Source of the DNA: Phycisphaerae bacterium
GTDB lineage: Bacteria > Planctomycetota > Phycisphaerae > Phycisphaerales > SM1A02
NCBI GenBank assembly: GCA_002690755.1
Contig: NZFT01000029.1
Coordinates: 26,838-40,910 of the forward strand
DNA length: 14,073 bases
Direction: 5' to 3'
Of this stretch, positions 1 to 7,438 are shown in pieces. The notes under the pieces are model-generated. The model saw only the letters and a list, made by a program, of their open reading frames with translations. It ran no database searches and was not told the DNA's origin. Position 1 is the first letter of the stretch; every line of letters starts with the position of its first letter. A program made the position numbers and the translations under genes.

Positions 1-20
1 TTAGTCCGAGAGTCCAGTCT

Positions 21-24
21 GGAG
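21..24 (+). promoter_or_regulatory. Shine-Dalgarno site of cysC (supports the TTG start)
   Basis: GGAG is followed by 7 bases and then TTG at 32. This is a normal spacing and no closer ATG or GTG competes, so it decides the start. The same arrangement (GGAG, 7 bases, TTG) occurs at the WbpB-like gene on the other strand. The GGAG partly overlaps a small inverted repeat, TCCAG-T-CTGGA at 13-23, whose loop is too short to form a convincing hairpin. Confidence 0.6.
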
Positions 25-31
25 TCAAATT

Positions 32-667
32 TTGTCCCAGTCCAAGAACGACGACGGCACCAGTGAGAACGTGGTCTGGCATTCCGGAGACGTCGGGCGC
101 ACCCACCGGGAAGCCATGCTCGGCCAGCGAGCCGGAACGGTCTGGTTCACCGGATTGTCCGGAAGCGGCAAGAGCACCGTGGCGGTCGCGGTCGAGCGTC
201 ATCTGGCCGGAGCCGGCAGGCTCTGTTATCGGCTCGACGGGGACAACCTTCGACACGGGTTGAACGGCGACCTCGGGTTCGCGGAAGCCGATCGCACCGA
301 GAACATTCGTCGAACCGGAGAGGTCTGTCGGCTTCTCGTGGACGCCGGGGTGATCGTCCTCGCGAGCTTCGTCAGCCCGTTTCGCGCCGACCGGGATGCG
401 GTCCGCGCCATGCATCGATCGGCGGAAATGCCGTTCCTCGAGGTCTACGTCGAAGTTCCGATCGAGGTCGCCGAAGCGCGGGATCCGAAAGGCCTCTATC
501 AGAAGGCACGGGCGGGTGAGATTCGCGGCTTCACGGGAATCGACCAGCCCTACGAGGCGCCGGATCAAGCGGAACTCGTCCTTCCCACGGCTTCGCTGTC
601 CGTGGAGGAGTCGGCGGAATCGGTCGTCGGAATGCTTCGTGATCAAGGCCTCGTCGGGCCCGCCTGA
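32..667 (+). CDS. cysC: Adenylylsulfate (APS) kinase CysC, stand-alone
   Basis: The product phosphorylates adenosine 5'-phosphosulfate with ATP to give PAPS, the sulfate donor for sulfotransferases and for assimilatory reduction; it is cytosolic. The 211-residue protein has the expected length for a single-domain CysC, with no fused ATP sulfurylase. Visible motifs are the P-loop GLSGSGKST (residues 41-49), the APS-site segment LDGDNLRHGLNGDLGF (68-83), SPFRADRD (115-122) with the Ser that is phosphorylated in E. coli CysC, and the lid region DPKGLYQKARAGEIRGFTGI (151-170). The N-terminal VVWH and the R26 region are also family-typical. The start is a TTG at 32; GGAG at 21-24 lies 7 bases upstream and supports it. 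The gene converges on the SLC13 permease gene 30 bases away and is the only + strand gene here. No CysD or CysN is visible, but they could lie to the left. Identification is very secure; a role in sulfating the polysaccharide is inference. Confidence 0.96.
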   Translation: MSQSKNDDGTSENVVWHSGDVGRTHREAMLGQRAGTVWFTGLSGSGKSTVAVAVERHLAGAGRLCYRLDGDNLRHGLNGDLGFAEADRTENIRRTGEVCRLLVDAGVIVLASFVSPFRADRDAVRAMHRSAEMPFLEVYVEVPIEVAEARDPKGLYQKARAGEIRGFTGIDQPYEAPDQAELVLPTASLSVEESAESVVGMLRDQGLVGPA

Positions 668-688
668 CCGCCTGACCGCCTGACCGCC
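660..688. repeat. Three tandem copies of CCGCCTGA across the cysC stop codon
   Basis: The unit CCGCCTGA is repeated at 660-667, 668-675 and 676-683, followed by a partial CCGCC. Because the unit is 8 bases, its TGA falls in all three forward frames (665, 673, 681). The first TGA is the cysC stop. The repeat fills most of the 30-base gap between two convergent genes. It may be a slippage product or a backstop against readthrough. No hairpin plus T-run terminator is present in this gap. Confidence 0.8.
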
Positions 689-697
689 GATCCCGCA

Positions 698-2509
698 TCA
701 CCGGAACGGGAACACCATCGGGATCATGATCGTCGCGGACACGATCACGATCAGCAGCAGCGGAAGTCCCAGTCGTGGGAAATCGGTGAATTTGTAACGG
801 CCCGGTCCGAAGACCATGAGGTTGGTCTGGTAGCCGAATGGCGTCAGGAAGTTGCTGCCCGCCCCGGCCATCACGCCGAGCACGAAGGGCAGCGGACTCG
901 CCCCGGTGGCCATCGCCGTGGACACCGCGACCGGGAACATGATCACGGCGGAGCCGAAGTTGGTCGCGAACTGGGCGATGAGGGACGCGGCGATCACCAC
1001 CGTCGTGAGGAGCAGGCGTTCTCCGCCGCCGACCGAACGGACGAGGTCCACGAGACCGTTGCCGAACGCGGTGCCCAATCCGCTTTCCGCGACCGCCATC
1101 CCGATGCCGATGGCGGCACCGATGGTGATGAGCACGGAGAAATCGATCGCTTTTCGTGCGATGGACGCGTTGACGCACCGGGTTCCGACCATCGCCAGGG
1201 CGGCGACCCAGGTCGCCACCACCGGTGAGAGCAGGCCGGTCGCGAGCGAGATGATCATCAGGAGCAGGATCGTGATCGCCACCGGTGCCCGGTCGTGTCG
1301 GGGGAATCTGGCGTTCTCGACGGACGTCGCCAGATAGAAGGCGTTGCCTCGCCCGTGCGAGGTGAGGAAGCCCTGATGCGTCTCGAGCAGCAGGACGTCA
1401 CCCGCATCGAGCGTGATGTCCCCGATCCGTCCCTCGATCCGGGTGCCCCGGCGATGGACGGCGAGGATCGCCGCGTTGTAGATGGTGCGGAACTGGCTCT
1501 CACGCACGGTTCGTCCGACGAACGAGGCCGTGGGTGAGACCACCGCTTCGACCAAGGTCCGGATCGGGGTCGGTGCATTCACCTTCGTGGCCTGATTGTC
1601 CTCCACCTCGATCCCGGCGATGCTTCGGAGTTCCCGGACCCCCGACGTCGAGCCGACGAAGCAGAGAATGTCTCCGGGCTGGAGCGATTCATCCGGACCG
1701 ATCGCCGCGAGACGTTTGCTCTGGCGTTCCACCGCCACGAGGAAGAGGTCGGGAAGGTGTCGCAGACCCGCTTGTTCGATGGTCTTCCCCTCGATGGGCC
1801 CGGCGGACTGGACTTCGAATCGAACCTCGTACCGGTCGGTGTCCTCGTTCGAGGTGTCCATGCCGCGATTGGGGAGGATCCAGGGACCGACGATCACGAG
1901 AAACATGAGGCCCAGCGTCGCGGCGACGACGCCGGACACGCCGACCGCGAGGAAGCGAGCGGGGCCTTCGAGGATCCAACCGGGGTCGATTTCGATTCCG
2001 GCGGCCGCCCAGGTCGCGATCTGCTCGCCGTACAGACCGTCGATCACGATGTTCGAGGCGGTCCCGACCAGGGTCAGCTGACCGCCGAGGATTCCGGCGA
2101 AGCTGAGCGGCATGAGCACGCGACTGGGCGAAACCTTGAGCCGTCTCGAGATGTCGAGGCTCACCGGAAGGAACATCGCCACGAGTGGCGTCGTGTTCAT
2201 GAATCCGGAGAGTGCGGTCACCGGGACGCCGAGCCGGCCGATCACCGCTCGGACGCTCTTCGGACGGCCGATCAGCATCGGTGCGATCCGGTCGATCGCA
2301 CCGGTCTGCCGAAGCCCGGAAGCGACCACGAAGAGCGCTCCGATCATGAGTACCGCGGTGTTGGAGAAACCGAGGAATGCGGATTCGGGGGCGACCTGCC
2401 CGGTCAGAACCAGCAGCAGAAGGCATCCGACCATCGCGACGTCGAGCGGCGCCCGTGTGAAGATCACGGCGGAGACGAGGAGAAGCAGAATCGCGACGAC
2501 GATCAGCAT
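698..2509 (-). CDS. SLC13/DASS-family anion permease with two RCK_C (TrkA-C) domains, probable sulfate transporter
   Basis: This 603-residue inner-membrane protein has two hydrophobic halves (about 1-212 and 405-603) separated by a soluble insert holding two RCK_C-type domains (about 228-303 and 314-396). That layout is typical of bacterial SLC13/CitT-like permeases of the SacI/SLT kind that carry sulfate or other small anions, usually with Na+. The first half has FMNTTPLVAMFLP (103-115) and GTASNIVIDGLYG (149-161); the second has ATNFGSAVIMFP (515-526) and TPFGYQTNLMVFGPGRY (556-572). These are the paired Asn-Thr/Thr-Pro hairpin motifs of the family. The ATG at 2509 begins directly with a membrane segment. 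It is the last gene of the long operon, 66 bases after the aminotransferase stop, and converges on cysC. That neighbour makes sulfate the most likely substrate, although dicarboxylates or another anion cannot be excluded from sequence alone. The RCK_C domains suggest regulation by a small ligand. Confidence 0.9.
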   Translation of the reverse strand: MLIVVAILLLLVSAVIFTRAPLDVAMVGCLLLLVLTGQVAPESAFLGFSNTAVLMIGALFVVASGLRQTGAIDRIAPMLIGRPKSVRAVIGRLGVPVTALSGFMNTTPLVAMFLPVSLDISRRLKVSPSRVLMPLSFAGILGGQLTLVGTASNIVIDGLYGEQIATWAAAGIEIDPGWILEGPARFLAVGVSGVVAATLGLMFLVIVGPWILPNRGMDTSNEDTDRYEVRFEVQSAGPIEGKTIEQAGLRHLPDLFLVAVERQSKRLAAIGPDESLQPGDILCFVGSTSGVRELRSIAGIEVEDNQATKVNAPTPIRTLVEAVVSPTASFVGRTVRESQFRTIYNAAILAVHRRGTRIEGRIGDITLDAGDVLLLETHQGFLTSHGRGNAFYLATSVENARFPRHDRAPVAITILLLMIISLATGLLSPVVATWVAALAMVGTRCVNASIARKAIDFSVLITIGAAIGIGMAVAESGLGTAFGNGLVDLVRSVGGGERLLLTTVVIAASLIAQFATNFGSAVIMFPVAVSTAMATGASPLPFVLGVMAGAGSNFLTPFGYQTNLMVFGPGRYKFTDFPRLGLPLLLIVIVSATIMIPMVFPFR

Positions 2510-2575
2510 GACCTGTAGTCATCGGCGATCGAATGGCGGGACGGTGGTTTTTTTAGCGTCCGGACGTGATCTCGG

Positions 2576-4090
2576 TCAGCCCAGGGCGAGGGTCGAGCTC
2601 CGCCAGATCCGGCTCGGAGGGGCCAGACGCTCGCGAAGCCGCCGAATCACCCGATCCTGCTGTTCGAGGGTCATTCCCGAGCCGCTGGGAAGGCAGATTC
2701 CGGTCTCGAACAACCGGTCCGAGACCGATTCCCCCGAATGATGGGGCCAGTAGGTCGCCTTCGCGAAGATCGGTTGTCGATGCATCGGCTTCCAGATCCG
2801 TCGCGCCTCGATTCCCGCGTCGGCGAGGGAAGCGACCAGGGCCGGGAGATCCTGATCGGTGCCGCCGAGGTCGATGGTGGCGGCGGTCAACCATCGTGTC
2901 GACCGATGGCCGGCGGGTTCGGGCATCCACCGGATCGTCGGGAGGTCCTCGAGTCCCGATCGGTATCGCTCGAACACGTTTCGTCGTTGTTCGACCCGGT
3001 CTGTCAGCACCTGGAGCTGCCCGCGGCCGATGCCGGCGAGGATGTTGCTCATCCGGTAGTTGAAACCGACCTCGTGATGCTCGTAGTGGCCGGCCGGCGT
3101 TCGGGCCTGGGTGGCGAGGAACCGCGCCCGCTCGATCAGGGCTTCGTCATCGCCGACGAGCATGCCGCCGCCGGAGGTCGTGATGATCTTGTTGCCGTTG
3201 AACGAGTAGATGCCGAGGCGACCGAAGCTGCCGGCGGCACGCCCGCGATAGGTCGCACCAAGACTCTCCGCCGCATCCTCGAGCACGGGGATTCCATACC
3301 GATCACACAGTTCGAGGATCGGTTCCATGTCCGGGCTCTGGCCGTAGAGTCCGACCGGCACGACCACTTTCGGCAGGTTGCCGGCACGGTCCGCGGCCTC
3401 GAGGGCGTCGGCGAGGGCGGCGGGCGACATGTTCCAGGTGTCCGGCTCGGAATCGATGAACACCGGCTCGGCGTTGAGATAGCGGATCGGATTCACCGTC
3501 GCGACGAAGGTCAGCGCCGAACAGAACACCCGGTCGCCGGGCTCGACACCAAGGAGTTTCAGGCCGAGATGGATCGCGGCGGTGCCACTCGAGAGGGCGG
3601 CCGCCGAACGCATGCCGACGGTCGCGGCGATCTCGTTTTCGAAGGCGTCGATGTTCGGTCCGACCGGCGCAATCCAGTTCGTCGCGAACGCCTGCTCGAC
3701 GAACGTCCGTTCCTCGTCCGCGAGATGGGGCGGCGAGAGCAGCACGGGCTGATCGAGTTCCCGGCGGAGGTGGAGATCGATCGGACGTCCGGTCTCGTCG
3801 ATCTCGGGAACCTGATCGATCTGGCAACGATTCATCGACTGAAGAATCAGGTCCGCCGGGGCGTTCCGCGGAACCGTGTGCGGTGCCTGCACCGGAAGCG
3901 CTCGGAGCGTCGATTCAAGGTCGTGATTTTCGAGCAGCATTCGACGGAGATCACCGTCGGTGACCGTCCGGACGAGCCGGCCATCGGCTTCGACGAGGAG
4001 GAGGACGGTCCAGCCTGCGCGGTTCAACCGCTCGAGCGCGGTTCGAATCGTGTCGTCGGCGTGAACGAGGATGGAGTGGAGGTCCTTCAT
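2576..4090 (-). CDS. CBS-domain pair fused to a PglE/EpsN-like nucleotide-sugar C4-aminotransferase
   Basis: The 504-residue protein has two parts. Residues 1-115 form a CBS pair, with TVTDGDLRRMLL (42-53) ending CBS1 and QIDQVPEIDETGRPIDLHL (90-108) in CBS2. Residues 117 to about 490 form a complete DegT/DnrJ/EryC1/StrS fold-type I aminotransferase starting LLSPPHLADEE and FATNWIAPVGPNIDAFE. PLP-site features are the SSGTAA segment (167-172), D272 in LEDAAESLGA and the Schiff-base lysine K301 in SFNGNKIITTSGGGM. VGFNYRMSNILAGIGRGQL (341-359) is characteristic of PglE/EpsN transaminases, which aminate UDP-4-keto-6-deoxy-GlcNAc from glutamate. The 4,6-dehydratase encoded upstream in the same operon would supply that substrate. 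Normal PglE proteins are about 380 residues and lack the CBS pair. The ATG at 4090 opens with the usual start of this CBS module, so it is not a misread extension. The aminotransferase call is strong, the exact sugar is inferred, and the CBS ligand is unknown. Confidence 0.93.
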   Translation of the reverse strand: MKDLHSILVHADDTIRTALERLNRAGWTVLLLVEADGRLVRTVTDGDLRRMLLENHDLESTLRALPVQAPHTVPRNAPADLILQSMNRCQIDQVPEIDETGRPIDLHLRRELDQPVLLSPPHLADEERTFVEQAFATNWIAPVGPNIDAFENEIAATVGMRSAAALSSGTAAIHLGLKLLGVEPGDRVFCSALTFVATVNPIRYLNAEPVFIDSEPDTWNMSPAALADALEAADRAGNLPKVVVPVGLYGQSPDMEPILELCDRYGIPVLEDAAESLGATYRGRAAGSFGRLGIYSFNGNKIITTSGGGMLVGDDEALIERARFLATQARTPAGHYEHHEVGFNYRMSNILAGIGRGQLQVLTDRVEQRRNVFERYRSGLEDLPTIRWMPEPAGHRSTRWLTAATIDLGGTDQDLPALVASLADAGIEARRIWKPMHRQPIFAKATYWPHHSGESVSDRLFETGICLPSGSGMTLEQQDRVIRRLRERLAPPSRIWRSSTLALG

Positions 4091-4105
4091 GCCTGACTAT
4101 CGATG

Positions 4106-5422
4106 TCATCGGCCGGGGGACGGCCTTGACTTGGACAAGCCGGAGGTCTCGTCCGGATGCTCACCTTCGGGCGGGTTTTTCACCGAATCGCGAAGAAGGC
4201 GACTGGGGTCGAAGGCGGCGAGGAGCGCCGTGAACCACAGGAACGCCAGGGGCTGGGACCGGGTGTGCCACGCATCGAAGGCGGCGGTCGTCATCCAGAT
4301 CACCAGTCCACCGATCGCGATCGCCCCCAGAGGGTGGTGGAGGCTGTTTCGCCACGCGGCACGGGCGATCGCCAGGAGGAGGAAAGCGAAGGTGGCGACA
4401 CCGATGAGCCCACCCTCGAGAAGGATCTGAAGGTAGACCGAATGGGGCTGATTCCAGACGGCGATCGAGAGGTTGCGCTCGGAAACCCGCTGGTCGGTCG
4501 TGAGCTCGGGGTCGGATCGGAGGGCGTCGGCGGTGCCGCCGAGGCCGTATCCGAGCAGGGGGTGGTTGTTCCACTGCCGCAGCGATGATCGCCACCAGAG
4601 AAGCCGGATGTCGGTGGCCTCGCCATCGATCGCGATCGAGGCCACGGACTCCGCCGCGCGTTCGAACTGAGGCATGATCCGATCGTGGAAGACCGCGAGA
4701 CTGCTGCCGGCCACCACGATCGCCGCTGCCATCGAGACCGTGCCTCGAGCGGTGAGCCGTCTTCGGACGCCGAGCGCCACGACCATGGTCGGGATCGCGA
4801 TCAAGAGGGCGAGCAAGGCTCCACGGGAGCCGCTGAGGATGATCGCCAGCAGGGGCGGAACACAGCCCAGCAGCCAGATCCTCCGGTGGAGCAGGCCGCC
4901 GAGATGAAGACCGATCAACCCCACCACCACGCCAGCCGACCAGACCGCCACGGTTCGCGGATGGGTCTCGAATCCTGAAATGCGCTGACCTTGGGGGTCG
5001 GACCACGCCATGATGCCCTCGAAAGTCTGCGTCGTCGTCTGTAGGAGGCACCCCGCGAGGGTGAAGGACAGCAGCCATCTCCAGCGGTCCATCAGCGGCC
5101 ACAGGAGGGGGATCACGAGGGCCCAGCGTTGCGACCAGAGCTGATGCCATTCCTGCCGTGGATCAGGCGCCCAGGTGAGGCTGATCGCGAGGAGCCCGAT
5201 CCAGGCGGCCGCGGGGAACAGGATGCCGGCAGGTCCTGCCGGCAGGTATCGACGCCAGCACAGGGTGCGAAGCGCCCCCCAGCCCACCAGTGGGGCCAGG
5301 ATGAACCCGGCCCATCCGCCGTTCACCGGGAGGGTGAAGCAGACGAGGGCGGCCAGCGCGAAGTGGATCCGATCGCCGAACGGGTCCTTGCGTGCGAGCT
5401 CGTCAAGCGTCCAAGCGGGCAT
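4106..5422 (-). CDS. O-antigen ligase/polymerase (WaaL/Wzy, PF04932-type) membrane protein
   Basis: This 438-residue polytopic inner-membrane protein has about ten or more hydrophobic segments. Family marks are SGSRGALLALL (197-207), the large loop with WWRSSLRQWNNHPLLGYGLG (276-295) and QPHSVYLQILLEGGLIG (325-341). The conserved Arg (R200) and the loop His (H327) match the residues family members use to transfer or polymerise undecaprenyl-linked glycans on the periplasmic face. WaaL ligases and Wzy polymerases share this domain, so sequence alone does not decide between them; the flippase and priming transferase in the same operon favour a Wzy-type polymerase. The C-terminal tail (about 416-438) is charged, Pro-rich and probably cytosolic. 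ATG at 5422 is the only usable start, because the upstream frame has no ATG, GTG or TTG before a stop. No strong ribosome site is visible. The stop lies 15 bases before the CBS-aminotransferase start, so co-transcription is likely. Confidence 0.88.
   Translation of the reverse strand: MPAWTLDELARKDPFGDRIHFALAALVCFTLPVNGGWAGFILAPLVGWGALRTLCWRRYLPAGPAGILFPAAAWIGLLAISLTWAPDPRQEWHQLWSQRWALVIPLLWPLMDRWRWLLSFTLAGCLLQTTTQTFEGIMAWSDPQGQRISGFETHPRTVAVWSAGVVVGLIGLHLGGLLHRRIWLLGCVPPLLAIILSGSRGALLALLIAIPTMVVALGVRRRLTARGTVSMAAAIVVAGSSLAVFHDRIMPQFERAAESVASIAIDGEATDIRLLWWRSSLRQWNNHPLLGYGLGGTADALRSDPELTTDQRVSERNLSIAVWNQPHSVYLQILLEGGLIGVATFAFLLLAIARAAWRNSLHHPLGAIAIGGLVIWMTTAAFDAWHTRSQPLAFLWFTALLAAFDPSRLLRDSVKNPPEGEHPDETSGLSKSRPSPGR
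5224..5246. repeat. Paired TGCCGGCAGG repeats inside the ligase/polymerase gene
   Basis: TGCCGGCAGG occurs twice, at 5224-5233 and 5237-5246, with TCC between. Each copy contains the palindrome TGCCGGCA, so the pair can form an 8-bp stem with a 5-base loop as well as being a direct repeat. It encodes the LPAGPAG segment (residues 60-66), so it may simply reflect the protein sequence. Confidence 0.6.
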
Positions 5423-5508
5423 CCCGCGAGTGTATGGACTGCCGTTCTCCCGCGCGCTCGGCGATCCGCTTGATCCTCCGGATGTTCCAGCTCACGGACC
5501 GTCTCGTC

Positions 5509-7410
5509 TCAGGATCGCGCGGCGAGCCAGGCCCGCCAGGAGATCACCGTCCACATGCCCGTCGCGAGATCTCGTCGCCCGGCCATCAGGTCGAGCCAGT
5601 TCTGCCGAATGGTCGCCTGGTCGAGTGGATCGTCCGCACCGTTCGTCAGCAGCGACTCCGCCCAGGGACGAAGCGGGCCCCGAAGCCAGTCGAAGAGTGG
5701 AACGGCGAATCCTCGTTTCGTGCCGGCGTCGCTCAGTCCCACGCTTCGAAGTGCGGCCCGGACCGGTCGACGTCCGCCGTTGCGGTCGAAAAGGCTCGCG
5801 GTGGTGAGCGCGTTCGCGGTCGCGATGACCTCCCGTCCCAGAAAGGGGGACCGGCACTCGAGGCCGTGATGCATCGTTCCCCGATCGATCTTGACGAGCG
5901 GATCGTCGGGAAGATAGGTCCGGAAGTCGGCGGCCATCATGCTGCGGACGCCGTTCCATTCGGGGAAGAGCCCGTCCCAGGGATTCTTGGGAACCCGATC
6001 CCGGATGTCGATCACGTCCCGGTCGAAGAGATCCGAGGCGTCGCCCTGCCGTTCGCGAAGGTCGAGGTAGCCCGCGAGTCCGCGTGGCACCGCCTCGATC
6101 TTGCGCAGGGCGTCGAGCATCGTCCCGCGGCCGAGCTGGATCCGTCCGATGAATCCGATCGCGGACTCGGGAAGGCGCTCTGCGACCAAAGCGACCGTCC
6201 GGAGCAATCGTTCGCGCCGCCCCCAGTGCGCGGCCATCGCGTGTCTTCGATAACCACCGAAGAGTTCGTCGCCGCCGTCACCCGACAACGCGACGGCGAT
6301 CCTCGGGGCGGTGGCCCGGGCGAGCAGGACCGTGGCGAGGAGCGAGGAGTCGGCGAACGGCTCGTCCGCCACGGCATGCAGCGATTCCGCGGTCGAGGTG
6401 ATCTCCGCGTCTGTCGGTCGGATGGAATGGTGTTCGAGCCCGAGTCGAGCCGCGATCTCGGCCGCTTCGGCCGACTCGTCGAACGGCCCGGGCATGCCCA
6501 GCGTGAATGCCGGCAGTCCGGGGCGGGCTTCCGCGGCGAGGGCGGCGACCAGACGGGAATCGAGTCCCGCCGAGAGGAACACGCCGACGGCGCGATCCGC
6601 TCGGCATCGTCGATGAACGCTCTCCCGGATCGCGTCGAGGACCTGCAGGTCGTCCGCGGCCGCATCGATGTCGCTTTCCTTCGCGTCTCCCGCGTGGTCG
6701 GCGGGCAGAGGCGGTGTCCACCAACGGCGTCGGTCGATTCTCAGATTCCGCAGATCGATCTCGACCAGACCGCCGGGCGCCACCTGCTCGACGCCCGGTC
6801 GGATCGACATCGGCCAGGGGACCGCGCCGTGCGCGAGATACCAACGCAACGCGTGCTCGTCGATGCCGACGAGTCGCGATGCGAACGGTTCGGGAAGACA
6901 CTCGAGGGCACGAAGATCGCTGGCGAACGCGATCGCGTCGCCGGCGACCGCGAGCAGCAGCGGTTTCTGTCCCGCTCGATCCCGGGCGAGCGTGATGCGT
7001 TCCGCTTCGCGATCGAGCACCGCGAAGGCGAACATCCCGTCGACCCGCCGAAGCGTCGACTCGATGCCCCAGGATTCGAAGGCCGCGAGCAGGACCTCGG
7101 TGTCGCAGCCGGTCCGGAATCGGTGGCCGGCGACTTCGAGATCCCGTCGGCACTCGATGAAATCATAGATCTCGCCGTTGTAGACGATCTCGAATCGCCC
7201 GCTCGCGGAGACCATCGGTTGCCGACCGGCGTCGCTCGGATCCTGGATCGCGAGTCGCCGGTGGACCAGCGCGACGCGTCGATCGGGGTCGTACGAAGCG
7301 CCTTCGCCGTCCGGGCCTCGGTGCCGGATCGCCTCGCTCATCTCGGCCATCACCGCCGAGACGTCGGTGATGCGTCCTGATCCATCGATGAAACCTGCGA
7401 TTCCGCACAT
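5509..7410 (-). CDS. asnB: AsnB-type glutamine-dependent amidotransferase (asparagine synthetase family)
   Basis: The 633-residue protein couples glutamine hydrolysis to ATP-dependent amidation. The class II glutaminase domain begins MCGIAGFIDG, where Cys2 becomes the N-terminal nucleophile; RHRGPDGEG (29-37), VHRRLAIQD (49-57), YNGEIYD (77-83) and GCDTEVL (101-107) follow. The synthetase domain shows the PP-loop LSAGLDS (279-285), SGDGGDELFGGYRRH (376-390) and DDPLVKIDRGTM (502-513). The start was set at 7410: an in-frame ATG 126 bases upstream exists, but it would bury the catalytic Cys and overlap the flippase gene. Two sites differ from the commonest pattern: LSAG for LSGG in the PP-loop, and FLGREV where FLD is usual. 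Such enzymes in O-antigen loci (for example WbpS and WbtH) often convert sugar uronic acids to uronamides; true asparagine synthesis is the alternative. The family call is firm; the substrate is inferred from context. Confidence 0.92.
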   Translation of the reverse strand: MCGIAGFIDGSGRITDVSAVMAEMSEAIRHRGPDGEGASYDPDRRVALVHRRLAIQDPSDAGRQPMVSASGRFEIVYNGEIYDFIECRRDLEVAGHRFRTGCDTEVLLAAFESWGIESTLRRVDGMFAFAVLDREAERITLARDRAGQKPLLLAVAGDAIAFASDLRALECLPEPFASRLVGIDEHALRWYLAHGAVPWPMSIRPGVEQVAPGGLVEIDLRNLRIDRRRWWTPPLPADHAGDAKESDIDAAADDLQVLDAIRESVHRRCRADRAVGVFLSAGLDSRLVAALAAEARPGLPAFTLGMPGPFDESAEAAEIAARLGLEHHSIRPTDAEITSTAESLHAVADEPFADSSLLATVLLARATAPRIAVALSGDGGDELFGGYRRHAMAAHWGRRERLLRTVALVAERLPESAIGFIGRIQLGRGTMLDALRKIEAVPRGLAGYLDLRERQGDASDLFDRDVIDIRDRVPKNPWDGLFPEWNGVRSMMAADFRTYLPDDPLVKIDRGTMHHGLECRSPFLGREVIATANALTTASLFDRNGGRRPVRAALRSVGLSDAGTKRGFAVPLFDWLRGPLRPWAESLLTNGADDPLDQATIRQNWLDLMAGRRDLATGMWTVISWRAWLAARS

Positions 7411-7438
7411 GATTCTTCGAGCCGATTCCGAGGGGGGT

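Noticed and set aside
668..697. Intrinsic terminator between the convergent cysC and permease genes
   Set aside because: The gap has only the 8-bp repeat and no GC stem followed by a T-run on either strand.
2545..2566. Run of seven T on the + strand at 2548-2554 and the palindrome CGTCCGGACG (2557-2566) as a terminator
   Set aside because: The palindrome lies on the wrong side of the T-run for + strand transcripts, and no + strand gene ends here. For the operon on the - strand the run is A, not U, and the palindrome has no loop.
5392..7380. 662-codon + strand open frame opposite asnB, and similar long frames such as 8866-10404 and 2738-4096
   Set aside because: They lie directly opposite genes with clear catalytic motifs, have low-complexity Arg/Asp/Gly/Glu-rich translations and show no recognisable domain. 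Such shadows are expected in high-GC DNA.
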